Source: Devosia sp. | GTDB lineage: Bacteria; Pseudomonadota; Alphaproteobacteria; Rhizobiales; Devosiaceae | Assembly (NCBI GenBank): GCA_017794705.1 | Contig: CP051235.1 | Span: 1-64,000 of the forward strand | DNA: 64,000 nucleotides | Direction of reading: 5' to 3' | Part shown: one piece after another, positions 47,109 to 55,309 of the stretch | How the letters are laid out: every line of letters begins with the position of its first letter | Numbering within the stretch: position 1 is the first letter of the stretch | Made by a program: the position numbers and the translations under genes | The notes under the pieces: model-generated | Databases searched by the model: none | Told to the model about the DNA's origin: nothing | The model's input: only the letters and a program-made list of their open reading frames with translations

Positions 47109-48148
47109 AACCGGTCGATGACCTTGATGCCCGAACCGGCGAAATTGTCCATGTCGACGAAGACGTTGCTGGCCTGGTCGAGCGCTATGGTGCCGGAGAT
47201 CAGTTGCCCCGGGTCGAGGTGCTTTTCGGTGATCAGCTTGAAAAGTGCAGGGAACCCCGAGGCGGCCATGCCGCGCATGCCCATCAGGCTGACCTGGCGC
47301 ATGTAGATGATGTCGAGCAGGGGCAGGTCGACGTGCGCATGTTCATCGACGGGCAAGCCGACCTGAACATGGCGGCCGAGCTTGGCGAGGCCCATGATGG
47401 AATTGGTGAACGTGGGGGTGATGCCCAGCGCCTCGATGGAGACATTGGCGCCGCCGCCGGTCAGATCGCGGATCGCTTCGCCGACGTTGGTTGTGTCGCG
47501 GGCGTTGATGGTGTGCTCGGCACCCAGTTTTCGGGCGTACGCAAGCGCGTCTTCATTGAGATCGACGCCAATGATGCGGGCGCCTAACGCTTTTGCGATT
47601 AGAATGGCCGAGAGGCCAACGCCGCCGCAGCCGTGTACGGCGAGCCATTCGCCGGGCTGGATGTTGGCGCGGTCTACCAGCGCGCGAAAGGCGGTGGTAA
47701 CGCGGCAGCCCATGCCGGCGGCATCAATGAAACTGAATTCCTCAGGCAACGGGACCAAGTTGAAATCAGCGCGCGGCACGGCGAGATATTCGGCGAAGGC
47801 GCCGGGGTTGCCGAAGCCGATCACATGCTGATGCCCGCAGACCGTGGCGCGGCCGTGGGTGCAATCCGGGCAGACGCCGCAGGACAGGATGAATGGAGCG
47901 GTGACGCGTTGGCCAACATGGAATTTCGTGCAGTTGGGGCCGACTTCTTCGATGATGCCGGCAAGTTCGTGGCCGGGGATGTGCGGCAGCTTGATGGCCG
48001 GGTGGGCGCCTTTCCAGCCATGCCAGTCTGACCGGCAGACGCCACAGGCCTTGATGGACACGATTACCCCATCAGGCGGACATGCGGGCATGTCCACATT
48101 CTGGATTTCGAGGGGCTGGCTGAAGGCAGTCAGGACAGCGGCACGCAT
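47105..48148 (-). CDS. zinc-dependent medium-chain alcohol dehydrogenase
   Basis: The product has 347 residues. The catalytic zinc ligands are Cys in ACGVCRSDWHGW and His-Glu in IPGHELAGIIEEVG. The structural-zinc Cys cluster is SCGVCPDCTHGRATVC. The NAD(P) site is GCGGVGLSAILIAKALGARIIGVDL. ATG 48148 is preferred to a TTG at 48208. The substrate is not apparent. It converges on the HDAC-family gene with a 4-base overlap. Confidence 0.88.
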   Translation of the reverse strand: MRAAVLTAFSQPLEIQNVDMPACPPDGVIVSIKACGVCRSDWHGWKGAHPAIKLPHIPGHELAGIIEEVGPNCTKFHVGQRVTAPFILSCGVCPDCTHGRATVCGHQHVIGFGNPGAFAEYLAVPRADFNLVPLPEEFSFIDAAGMGCRVTTAFRALVDRANIQPGEWLAVHGCGGVGLSAILIAKALGARIIGVDLNEDALAYARKLGAEHTINARDTTNVGEAIRDLTGGGANVSIEALGITPTFTNSIMGLAKLGRHVQVGLPVDEHAHVDLPLLDIIYMRQVSLMGMRGMAASGFPALFKLITEKHLDPGQLISGTIALDQASNVFVDMDNFAGSGIKVIDRF

Positions 48149-48252
48149 GGAGTGAGATTGCCCGAGGTCCACACCAAGAGCAAGCGGCAAGCGGGGTTGC
48201 CAACGCAAACTTGCGGGCGCATGGAGAGGGCAGTGCTCCGGAGTGTTCCCCG

Positions 48253-48864
48253 ATGATTTTCGACTATCTGCCGTATGTTATCGCGCTGGCTATCGCCTGC
48301 GCCATTCCTGGTCCGGGTGTCACCGCGAGCGTGGGCACGGCGCTGGGTTCGGGATTCCGGCCCGCGCTGGTGTTCGTGACGGGGATCGTCTTCGGTGATC
48401 TGACCTATCTGACCTTTGCGGTCCTGGGACTGACGGCGATTGCGACCGTGTTTTCCGGGTTTTTCACGGTGGTGAAGTTCGCCGGCGCGGCCTATCTGCT
48501 CTATCTCGCCTGGTCATTCTGGCATGCGGGGGTCGACCCGGATGCTGTGGCGCGGCGCAATGCCAAGGGGCCGTGGGCGACGCTGATGGGCGGCTATGCA
48601 CTGACGCTGGGCAACCCGAAGACGATCATTTTCTACATGGCGCTGTTGCCGACGGTCGTGGACCTGCAGGCCATCCATCTGGAGCAGTATCTGGTGCTGG
48701 CAGTGTTGACCGTGCTGGTGCTTTATGCGGTCTGCATTCCCTATATCGGGCTGGCGGCACGGGCGCGAAAGTTCCTCGTGAACCCGCGGGCGCTGAAGTG
48801 GCTGGGGCGCGGCGCCGCAACCGCGATGGCCAGCGCGGCGCTTTTCGTAGTGGTCAAGGAATAG
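48253..48864 (+). CDS. LysE-family exporter
   Basis: The product has 203 residues with six hydrophobic helices, the PGPGVTASVGTALGSGFRPAL opening of LysE/RhtB proteins and GYALTLGNPKTIIFYMALLP in the middle. It probably exports an amino acid. ATG 48253 gives the right N-terminus; the longer frame from 48211 does not. It converges on the YcjF gene with a 2-base gap. Confidence 0.85.
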   Translation: MIFDYLPYVIALAIACAIPGPGVTASVGTALGSGFRPALVFVTGIVFGDLTYLTFAVLGLTAIATVFSGFFTVVKFAGAAYLLYLAWSFWHAGVDPDAVARRNAKGPWATLMGGYALTLGNPKTIIFYMALLPTVVDLQAIHLEQYLVLAVLTVLVLYAVCIPYIGLAARARKFLVNPRALKWLGRGAATAMASAALFVVVKE

Positions 48865-48866
48865 GT

Positions 48867-49889
48867 TCAGTCCGGATCCTGCTGGCGGGCGACCTTGCCG
48901 AGATCGATGGCGAAATCCATGACCTGGGGCTGCTTCAGCGTGTGAAACGGCAGCGGGCGGGTGACCTGCATGGCGGCAATGCCCACGCGGGCGGTCATCA
49001 GCCCGTTGACCAGGCCCTCGCCGAGGCGGGCCGAAAGGCGCGCGGCCAGCCCCTGACCCAGTAGCTGCTGGATGACGCTGTCGCCGAGTGCCACGCCGCC
49101 GGTGATCGCCAGATGGCTGAGCACCGCACCACCCAGTTTCCATCCGCTGAACAGACCCGGCCGGCCGCCATAAAGGGTGGCAATGGCGCGGATCAGTTTC
49201 AGGCTTTCGTAGGCGACGAAAAGCAGATCGACCAGAGCGCGCGGCGAGACGGCGGTGACCAGTGCGACGCGGCGCGAGGCGGCGGTTGTGAGGGCGCGGG
49301 CACGCACGTCCAGCGGCGCCATGAGATGGCGCTCGGCGCTGGCGATCATTTCGGGTCCGTCGAACTGGTTGCCGACTTCGAGATCAAGCGTGCGCCGCGG
49401 TTGGGCGAGGTCGGGGCGGCTTTGGTAGAGTGTTTGCAGGCGGGCGACGAGGCGCTGGCCGTCGGCGCGGCTGCCACCGGCTTGCACGAGCGCTGCTTCC
49501 TGCCGCCAGGTCTCCAGATTGGCGAGGCGGCGCAGGGCCAGGAACTCGCGGATCAGCAGCGCGGCAATTGCCACGACGAATACAATCGTGAGGCCCAAGC
49601 CGGCCCAGCCCAGCCATTCGTAGCGGGCGAACAAGTCGCTGATCAGTCGTTCGGCGGCGAGGGCGAGGCCAAGGCTGACGAGCAGGCCGCCAGCAGCAAG
49701 GGCGAGGCGTCCCCACCAGCTTTTTCGTTTCGCGGGCGGAGAGACAGTAAGAGGTACTTCGAGCGCCTGTTCAGGCGGCGCCATGTCGACTGTGGCGGTC
49801 GCCGGATCGAATGCGCGAGGCGTCCTTTCGGCGGCTTTGTCCTTGGCAGTAGGCTTGGCGGTAGTCGCGCGCGCAACGGGTTCTCTCAT
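48867..49889 (-). CDS. YcjF-family membrane protein (DUF697, TIGR01620)
   Basis: The product has 340 residues: a charged N-terminus of about 65 residues, two membrane helices (about 65-85 and 95-117), then a DUF697 domain with ARALTTAASRRVALVTAVSPRALVDLLFV and GRPGLFSGWKLGGAVLSHLA. YcjF always accompanies YcjX and its job is unknown; a link to envelope stress is described for the enterobacterial pair. Its start overlaps the YcjX-type gene stop by ATGA. Confidence 0.85.
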   Translation of the reverse strand: MREPVARATTAKPTAKDKAAERTPRAFDPATATVDMAPPEQALEVPLTVSPPAKRKSWWGRLALAAGGLLVSLGLALAAERLISDLFARYEWLGWAGLGLTIVFVVAIAALLIREFLALRRLANLETWRQEAALVQAGGSRADGQRLVARLQTLYQSRPDLAQPRRTLDLEVGNQFDGPEMIASAERHLMAPLDVRARALTTAASRRVALVTAVSPRALVDLLFVAYESLKLIRAIATLYGGRPGLFSGWKLGGAVLSHLAITGGVALGDSVIQQLLGQGLAARLSARLGEGLVNGLMTARVGIAAMQVTRPLPFHTLKQPQVMDFAIDLGKVARQQDPD

Positions 49890-51334
49890 TGCATCCAGTC
49901 CCTGAACAGAATGTTGGCGGCCTGATCGAGCCGGATATGGGGCAGGCGCGGGGCGCCGTGTTCGGCCTTTCCGGGCGGGCGGAAGCGCAGGAAATTCAGG
50001 CGTCCTCTTTTGAAATCGGGTTCAAAGACTGATTCCGGATTTGCCGGCAAGTCTCCGGGAAACAGGGCAATTTCGGAATTTCCGTCATAGGTGGTTTCGC
50101 CCAGCATTTCGCCTTGCAGCGGTGTGCCGATGATGCAGGGCAGGTCCTCGCCCTTTTCGCTGATCGTACCCTCGCGGGTGGCGCGGACCGAGGCGATGGC
50201 GAGTGAACGGGTTTCGGCGCCGGAGAAACGGGCGTGTCGGCTGGCCCGGGACACCAGCCGATCGAGAATGGATTGCAGGCGGTCATGGGAAGTGTGGTGA
50301 ACGTGGTCGGCCTTGGTGGCAGCGAACAGAATGCGGTCGATCTTGCGGGCCAGCAGCCAGTCGAGCGGGGAATTGCGGCCCTGGCGGAAACAGTGGAGCA
50401 CCGATCCAAGCGCGTGTTCGAGGTCGCTGATGGCTTCGGGGCCGGCATTGAGGGCGCGCAAGGCGTCTACGAGCACGACCTGCCGGTCAAGTCGGGCGAA
50501 GTGGTCGCGAAAGAACGGGCGCACCACGTGGGCCTTGTAGGCTTCGAACCGCCGCGCCATCAGCGCATAGAGGGTTTCCGCCCGGCCTGTGTCGAAACGG
50601 GAGGGGAGCGGCGCAAAAGTGAGCGCTGGTGAACCCTCGAGGTCGCCAGGCATCAGGAAGCGGCCGGGTGGCAGGGTGGACAGGGCTTTCTTGTCGGTCT
50701 TGGCGGCGCGCAGATAGGCGGTGAAGCGCTCGGCAAGCAGTTCGGCCAGCGGTTCGGAAGCGGGCGGATCGGCTTCGAGTTCCTCAACGGCCGCCAGAAA
50801 GCCACCCGCCTCATCGGCCGCGCCGGGGCGGTTGGCGCGTTCGAGCGCGCCGGATGACCATTCGGCGTAGGACATGGACAGAAGGGGCAGATCAAGCAGC
50901 CATTCGCCGGGATAGTCGACGATGTCGACGTGCAGCGTGCTGGGGCCGGCCATGCCGGTGAGCCAGTTGGCGCTCTGGTAGCGCATGGTCAGGCGCAGTT
51001 GCGATATCCGGCGGGTGGATTCAGGCCAGTGCGGGTCGGGGCCGGTGAGGGCGGCCAGGTGCTGTTCGTAGGCAAAGCGGGGGACGGCCCGGTCAGGGTG
51101 CTCGGTAAGTTCGGCGCCTAGAAACCGCCCCTCGGCGATGGGCGCAAAGCCGGGCAGGGCGCGGCCTTCTATCAGGGCGTTGACGAGGGCTGTGATGAAG
51201 ATGGTCTTGCCGGCGCGGCTCAGCCCGGTCACCCCGAGGCGCATGGTGGGCGTGATGGCGCTGGTGGCGCTGTGCGTCAGGTTGGCGAGCGCGATGCCGA
51301 TTTCGTCGGTGAAACTGGTGGGTGAACGCGCCAT
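49886..51334 (-). CDS. YcjX-family P-loop NTPase (DUF463)
   Basis: The product has 482 residues. Walker A is GLSRAGKTIFITALVNALIE near residue 34, followed by HVDIVDYPGEWLLDLPLL (DxxG-like switch) and VVLVDALRALNAG and ILFAATKADHVHH (NKxD-like). This is the GTPase-like YcjX family of proteobacteria. It forms a two-gene unit with the YcjF-type gene. The start at 51334 is ATG. Confidence 0.88.
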   Translation of the reverse strand: MARSPTSFTDEIGIALANLTHSATSAITPTMRLGVTGLSRAGKTIFITALVNALIEGRALPGFAPIAEGRFLGAELTEHPDRAVPRFAYEQHLAALTGPDPHWPESTRRISQLRLTMRYQSANWLTGMAGPSTLHVDIVDYPGEWLLDLPLLSMSYAEWSSGALERANRPGAADEAGGFLAAVEELEADPPASEPLAELLAERFTAYLRAAKTDKKALSTLPPGRFLMPGDLEGSPALTFAPLPSRFDTGRAETLYALMARRFEAYKAHVVRPFFRDHFARLDRQVVLVDALRALNAGPEAISDLEHALGSVLHCFRQGRNSPLDWLLARKIDRILFAATKADHVHHTSHDRLQSILDRLVSRASRHARFSGAETRSLAIASVRATREGTISEKGEDLPCIIGTPLQGEMLGETTYDGNSEIALFPGDLPANPESVFEPDFKRGRLNFLRFRPPGKAEHGAPRLPHIRLDQAANILFRDWMQ

Positions 51335-51478
51335 GAAATCCTGCTGGTTTGGTGCACCAAGGTAGGAGGTGAGCAGGATTATTCAAGCGGGCGCAATGGT
51401 GTTGGCGACGTGTTGCTGATTTTCGGAGAGGGGAATGGCCGCTGGTGAGAGCGGCCACTTTGGATGCTCAGGCGGTGC

Positions 51479-51781
51479 TCAGTGCCGTTCCTTGAGTTCG
51501 CGCTCCAGATCCTTGCTGGATTGCTTGATGTTGTTCTCGAGGTCGGCCCAGGCCTTCTTCAGGAGCTTGATGGCGCCGGAGGCGCGCTGCTCGTCGGCGT
51601 TGCCGGAAATGCTGGTCTGGAAATCCAGACGTTCGACATGGTCGGTCAGTTCGTTGGCGTGCTTTTCCGCGTTGCGCCGGGCCTCGCCCTTCAGCTTGCG
51701 GGCGGTCTCGCGCAAGGCGTCGAGTTCGCCGAGCATGGTTTCCGCCTGACTTTCGACCTTTCCGCTGGTTTCAGCTTGCAT
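51479..51781 (-). CDS. small helical protein, related to the product at 52553-52819
   Basis: The product has 100 residues, nearly all predicted helix with heptad-like spacing, high in Glu, Lys and Ala, no signal peptide and no Cys. GELDALRETARKLKGEARRN, AEKHANELTDHVERLD and SGAIKLLKKAWADLENN align with LEKLREDAQQLQGEARLQ, ADQHVNKLSDEIEELER and LLGAIKRTWRELLGD in the other protein, so the two are paralogues. ATG 51781 is 7 bases after AAGGAG; the ATG at 51787 is too close to it. Function unknown. Confidence 0.6.
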   Translation of the reverse strand: MQAETSGKVESQAETMLGELDALRETARKLKGEARRNAEKHANELTDHVERLDFQTSISGNADEQRASGAIKLLKKAWADLENNIKQSSKDLERELKERH

Positions 51782-52030
51782 GAACATACTCCTTCTTGCT
51801 GCCAGTTCTGGTTCAGGGACCTGCAGTTTCGGCATGATGTGGAAAAGTGTGTCACAAAAAAGATAAGCAAGATCAGTGATGTAGAAGATGGAACTGGCGC
51901 AGGTGACGGAGGTGACGCCGGTCATGGATGTGCCACAAGTGGTTTTTACAAACGCGGGAATGGTTGACGGATCGCGCGGGGCCAAAGCTTCGCAGTCCGG
52001 GTCTTGGGGCGGCATCAAGGAGAATTGAGT

Positions 52031-52240
52031 TTGGCCGAGAGCGTGTCCCGACGGACGGAAAAATTCCAGATCATGCTAAGCGACGAAGAACTGACGGCCA
52101 TCGATGACTGGCGGTTCGAACGCCGGATGCCCTCGCGGGCGGCCGCCATCAGGGCGCTGATTTCGCGCGGGCTGAAGGTGGAGAAACAAGCGAACGACAC
52201 CGAGGCATCAGGCAAGGACAAGGTGTCCGCCTCGGGCTGA
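52031..52240 (+). CDS. small ribbon-helix-helix-like protein
   Basis: The product has 69 residues. SRRTEKFQIMLSDEELTAIDDWRFERRMPSRAAAIR contains a beta strand and two helices with the RHH spacing, then ALISRGLKVE. RHH proteins bind DNA as dimers, often as autoregulators; no toxin gene follows, so an antitoxin role is unlikely. The best start is TTG 52031, 7 bases after AAGGAGA. A terminator lies just after the stop. Confidence 0.6.
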   Translation: MAESVSRRTEKFQIMLSDEELTAIDDWRFERRMPSRAAAIRALISRGLKVEKQANDTEASGKDKVSASG

Positions 52241-52256
52241 ATGCCGCCCAAAAGGA

Positions 52257-52290
52257 AACACCCTGGCCGGGGGCAACCAGGGTGTTCTTT
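52257..52290. terminator. intrinsic terminator between convergent small genes
   Basis: AACACCCTGG (52257-52266) and CCAGGGTGTT (52277-52286) form a perfect 10-bp stem with a 10-base loop, followed by CTTTG and preceded by AAAAGGA. It can serve the RHH-like gene and, on the other strand, DUF1328. Confidence 0.7.
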
Positions 52291-52317
52291 GCGGTACGTC
52301 TTATGGGCGGGCAAACC

Positions 52318-52491
52318 CTAGATGTTTCTTCGACCGCGGAATGCGCCAAAAATCAGCGAAGCCAGGAACAGGATCAGCGCGATCACAAAGACGATCTGCG
52401 CGGCTTCGACTGCGAAGCTTGCGATGCCTGCAAAGCCGAGCAGACCGGCGATGACGGCAACGACAAGAAAGGTGATTGTCAGGCCAAACAT
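52318..52491 (-). CDS. DUF1328 small membrane protein
   Basis: The product has 57 residues with two membrane helices and the DUF1328 pattern: FLVVAVIAGLLGFAGIA, then VFVIALILFLASLIFGAFRG. DUF1328 (YtjA-like) proteins are common stress-associated membrane peptides of unknown role. The ATG at 52491 has AAGGAGA upstream. The gene lies downstream of a helical-protein gene on the same strand and may be co-transcribed with it. Confidence 0.85.
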   Translation of the reverse strand: MFGLTITFLVVAVIAGLLGFAGIASFAVEAAQIVFVIALILFLASLIFGAFRGRRNI

Positions 52492-52552
52492 GGGTTTTCT
52501 CCTTGAGAGGGACGGGTTTGGGTCAGGAAATTCGTTTTTCAGTCGAGAGCGC

Positions 52553-52819
52553 CTATCGGGTCCGCGGATCGCCCAGTAGTTCACGCCAGGTGCGCTTGAT
52601 CGCCCCGAGCAGGCCCATTTCGCCATACTTGAGCTTTTCGGCTTCAGCACGGGGATGGCGCTCAAGTTCCTCGATCTCGTCGCTGAGCTTGTTGACGTGC
52701 TGATCGGCCTGCAGGCGTGCTTCGCCCTGCAGCTGCTGGGCGTCTTCGCGCAGCTTCTCGAGTTGCGCGCGTTTGCGCTGCACAATCTCGCGAATCTCGG
52801 AGTTGGTCATATCGTGCAT
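52553..52819 (-). CDS. small helical protein, paralogue of the product at 51479-51781
   Basis: The product has 88 residues. It is rich in Glu, Arg, Gln and Leu and has a long amphipathic helix (REIVQRKRAQLEKLREDAQQ onward), a HPRAEAEKLKYGEMG turn and a short last helix AIKRTWRELLGD. It is related to the other helical protein by its middle and end blocks. The ATG at 52819 follows AAGGAGG. Function unknown; the setting among DUF1328 and other tiny proteins suggests a general stress group. Confidence 0.6.
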   Translation of the reverse strand: MHDMTNSEIREIVQRKRAQLEKLREDAQQLQGEARLQADQHVNKLSDEIEELERHPRAEAEKLKYGEMGLLGAIKRTWRELLGDPRTR

Positions 52820-53056
52820 CTCATCCTCCTTGCCCCGGCGGGGCGTCGTTCGGACAGAGCTGTTGAAGCCCGTATTCGAATGAGAAACGTCGGAGGGAAA
52901 GAATGGTTCCCGGCATTTTTGCGCGCGGGAAATAAAAGTCTGTAAACAATAGGTTGTCCTGAGGCGTGACGCGAAAATCCCGCTTGGCGACTCTGTTGGC
53001 GAAGCGTATTCTGTGAATGTTTGTTGTCACTCAACCGTTGGACGAGGAGGTCCATT

Positions 53057-53146
53057 ATGGCAACGTCTGGTCCCAAGAAGCCTGCTGCATCTGCACCCAA
53101 GAAAGCGGCGCCCGCCAAGCCCGCTGGAGGGGCCAAGAAGAAATAG
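53057..53146 (+). CDS. 29-residue Lys/Ala/Pro-rich peptide
   Basis: ATG 53057 lies 6 bases after a near-ideal GAGGAGG and opens 29 codons ending in TAG. The peptide has 8 Lys, many Ala and Pro, and no acidic or aromatic residue: MATSGPKKPAAS, then paired lysines between Ala-Pro stretches, ending GGAKKK. It resembles a histone H1-type tail. A strong terminator follows at 53171. Together the ribosome site and terminator make a real gene likely. DNA or RNA binding is a guess from composition. Confidence 0.6.
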   Translation: MATSGPKKPAASAPKKAAPAKPAGGAKKK

Positions 53147-53170
53147 ACGCGACGCGTAGAATTTGACCCG

Positions 53171-53206
53171 CGGCCCGCATCGAGGAGATGCGGGCCGTTT
53201 GCTTTT
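53171..53206 (+). terminator. intrinsic terminator after the Lys/Ala peptide gene
   Basis: CGGCCCGCATC (53171-53181) and GATGCGGGCCG (53187-53197) form an 11-bp stem with loop GAGGA, followed by TTTGCTTTT. The convergent metA gene ends at 53211 and may use the other strand. Confidence 0.8.
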
Positions 53207-53210
53207 CGGG

Positions 53211-54128
53211 TCAGGTGCCGATCTCATTCAGATCGAAGGGCGTGGACTGGTAGAGCTCGTTGATCCAGTTCTGGAAGAACAGATGCGCCGTCGCGCGCCA
53301 GGTATTGATCGGCAGGCGTGTCGGATCGTTTGCCGGGAAATAGTGGGCAGGCAGGGCTGGCTCAAGACCAGCCTTCTGATCCCGGGCGAACTCCTCGGCG
53401 AGCGAGCCGCTGTCGTATTCGAAGTGATTGAGCATGTAGAGGGCGCGATACTTGTGATCCTCGAGCATGCATATGCCAACCTCGTCGCTGTCGATGAGGA
53501 TTTCGAGCGATCCGTCCTTGGGCAGCGTATCCCGGTCGATGTCATTGTAACGGCTGACGGGCAGGGCAAAATCATCGGAGAAGCCCCGGAGATAGGGCGA
53601 GGCGGGCTTCTTGTTCTGATGCCGGTAGATGCCCACCGCCTTTTCGGCGCGGCGCTTCCGGGCCACCTTGTGAAAATGATAAAGTGCGGCCTGCACGCCC
53701 CAGCAGATGAACAGGGGCGAATGCACATTGGTCTGCGTCCAGTCCATGATCTCGACCATTTCGGGCCAATAGCGGACTTCCTCGAACGGCAGATGGGCGA
53801 TCGGGGCACCGGTGACGATGAAACCGTCGAACTTCTGGGCGCGGATTTCCTCCCATTTCGAATAGAAAGTGTTGAGGTAGTCCTCGGACGTGTTCTTGGA
53901 CTTGTGGTCCGAAATACGCACCAGCGTCAGGTCCACTTGCAGGGGGGTGGAGCCGATCAGACGGGCGAACTGGGTTTCCGTGCGCTGCTTGTTCGGCATC
54001 AGGTTCAACAGGCCGATGCGAAGCGGACGAATATCCTGGCGGGCGGCACGGCTTGAATCCATGACGTTGACACCCTCGGCCTCGAGGATCTGGCGGGCGG
54101 GCAGGGCGTCTGGAATTCTTATGGGCAT
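53211..54128 (-). CDS. metA: homoserine O-acyltransferase, MetA type
   Basis: The product has 305 residues and acylates homoserine in methionine synthesis. It starts MPIRIPDALPARQILEAEGV and has the MetA blocks LRIGLLNLMPNKQRTETQFARLIG, IVTGAPIAHLPFEEVRYW (catalytic region), and the nucleophile Cys in FICWGVQAALYHF. Many MetA proteins of this group use acetyl-CoA, not succinyl-CoA; which one cannot be told by eye. I looked for a SAM-II riboswitch in the 74 bases upstream and did not see one. The gene lies just downstream of an uncharacterised ATPase. Confidence 0.92.
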   Translation of the reverse strand: MPIRIPDALPARQILEAEGVNVMDSSRAARQDIRPLRIGLLNLMPNKQRTETQFARLIGSTPLQVDLTLVRISDHKSKNTSEDYLNTFYSKWEEIRAQKFDGFIVTGAPIAHLPFEEVRYWPEMVEIMDWTQTNVHSPLFICWGVQAALYHFHKVARKRRAEKAVGIYRHQNKKPASPYLRGFSDDFALPVSRYNDIDRDTLPKDGSLEILIDSDEVGICMLEDHKYRALYMLNHFEYDSGSLAEEFARDQKAGLEPALPAHYFPANDPTRLPINTWRATAHLFFQNWINELYQSTPFDLNEIGT

Positions 54129-54202
54129 GGGAGGCGGGCTCCTGAAAGAAACTGAAGTGGTTTAGAATGTTCGGGCGATCACCGGACGGGTGGGCCCGAA
54201 AT

Positions 54203-55072
54203 TCAGGCCGCCTTCCGCTGGGTGATCGCCTTGCGCATGAGCCCCAGGAAATCCTCTTCGTCGCGGACCGTGGCTAGGTCCGGCGCCTCGATTGTATAGC
54301 CGTAACGGTCCGCCAGCATCTGATAGCGCGGCAGCCGGTCGCGCAGGATCGCCTCGAACCCCCAAACCGCGAATTCGTCGGGATGGACATCCTCGTCGTG
54401 GGTAAGCTTGTTGATCCGCTTGTACTCGGCCCATTTCTGCACCAGCAGGTCGGGGCGGTAGTACATTGGCTTCGGGCTCTTCTTGTAGCGCGCAACCAAT
54501 GCATCGGCGTGGGCATCCGTGCCGCGGATGTAGAGCAGCGCCGTATTGTCGGTAAGGATCTTGATCAGTTCGTCTTCGTGATCGGCCGGGTTGATGACCT
54601 CGATCAGAGAACCACCGGAATCGGCGATGAAGTTGGTGTAGCCATAGAGCGTTTCCGCCCGTTCGATGAAATGCGGCAGGTCCCGCAGCGCAAATATTTC
54701 TGCCACCCGGTGCTGTTCCTGGCGCAGCTGGTATTCGGCCAGAGGCAGCCCGCCCTTTTGGGTGCTGCCGGGCGCGCCGAGATAGGTCGACAGCGGGTCG
54801 AGGTTGGCAAAGGTGATGTTGGACGAGATGTAGATCGAATCCGACAAAAGCAGCTCGCGCAGGAATGGCACCTGCATGGCGTGACGCTTGAAATTGTCGA
54901 CGATGTGCTCGCCCATGTAGCGGGTGCCGATGCGGTAATCGACCGAATAGTGGAACCACTTGTGCTGGCGCAGCAGGGCAGACAGGTGCGTCTTGCCGAC
55001 CCCGGACATGCCGAAGGCGGTGACAGCGCGGCGGGGCGCGTTCAGAAATGACTCGGCATCGTCAAAAAACAT
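54203..55072 (-). CDS. uncharacterised P-loop ATPase/kinase-like protein
   Basis: The product has 289 residues. Walker A is AFGMSGVGKTHLSALLRQ near residue 20, followed by YSVDYRIGTRYMGEHIVDNF. A loop with ADSGGSLIEVIN and ALLYIRGTDAHADALVARYKK follows, then AVWGFEAILRDRLPRYQMLA near the C-terminus. The form suggests a nucleoside-kinase-like fold, but I know no assigned role. ATG 55072 is used; a GTG at 55081 is also possible. metA follows on the same strand after 74 bases. Confidence 0.7.
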   Translation of the reverse strand: MFFDDAESFLNAPRRAVTAFGMSGVGKTHLSALLRQHKWFHYSVDYRIGTRYMGEHIVDNFKRHAMQVPFLRELLLSDSIYISSNITFANLDPLSTYLGAPGSTQKGGLPLAEYQLRQEQHRVAEIFALRDLPHFIERAETLYGYTNFIADSGGSLIEVINPADHEDELIKILTDNTALLYIRGTDAHADALVARYKKSPKPMYYRPDLLVQKWAEYKRINKLTHDEDVHPDEFAVWGFEAILRDRLPRYQMLADRYGYTIEAPDLATVRDEEDFLGLMRKAITQRKAA

Positions 55073-55243
55073 AAGCGGCACAACCTGATCAGGGCATCAG
55101 CGTTTAGCCCATCGGCCGGGGACGGGCAAGCGGCGCCTTGACCGGCAATTGTTGCCGGGGCAGGTGGAGAAACCTGCCGTTTCGGGTGCATGGCACGGCC
55201 CATTTCAACATCAAAAGTGTTGTTTATCAATCGGTTGGCAAAC

Positions 55244-55259
55244 TGGCACCGGTCTTGCA
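55244..55259 (+). promoter_or_regulatory. sigma-54 promoter of flgE
   Basis: TGGCACC-GGTC-TTGCA matches the -24/-12 consensus TGGCACG-N4-TTGCW at all but one position, with the invariant GG and GC separated by exactly 10 bases. It lies 50 bases before the flgE ATG. Confidence 0.75.
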
Positions 55260-55309
55260 TTTCCACGAGCGAATGGCGCGGATTGCGCCGGGGCACATGG
55301 AGAGTGACT

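Noticed and set aside
54129..54202. SAM-II riboswitch upstream of metA
   Set aside because: The 74-base gap lacks the conserved pseudoknot elements I would expect, and metA may be co-transcribed with the ATPase gene.
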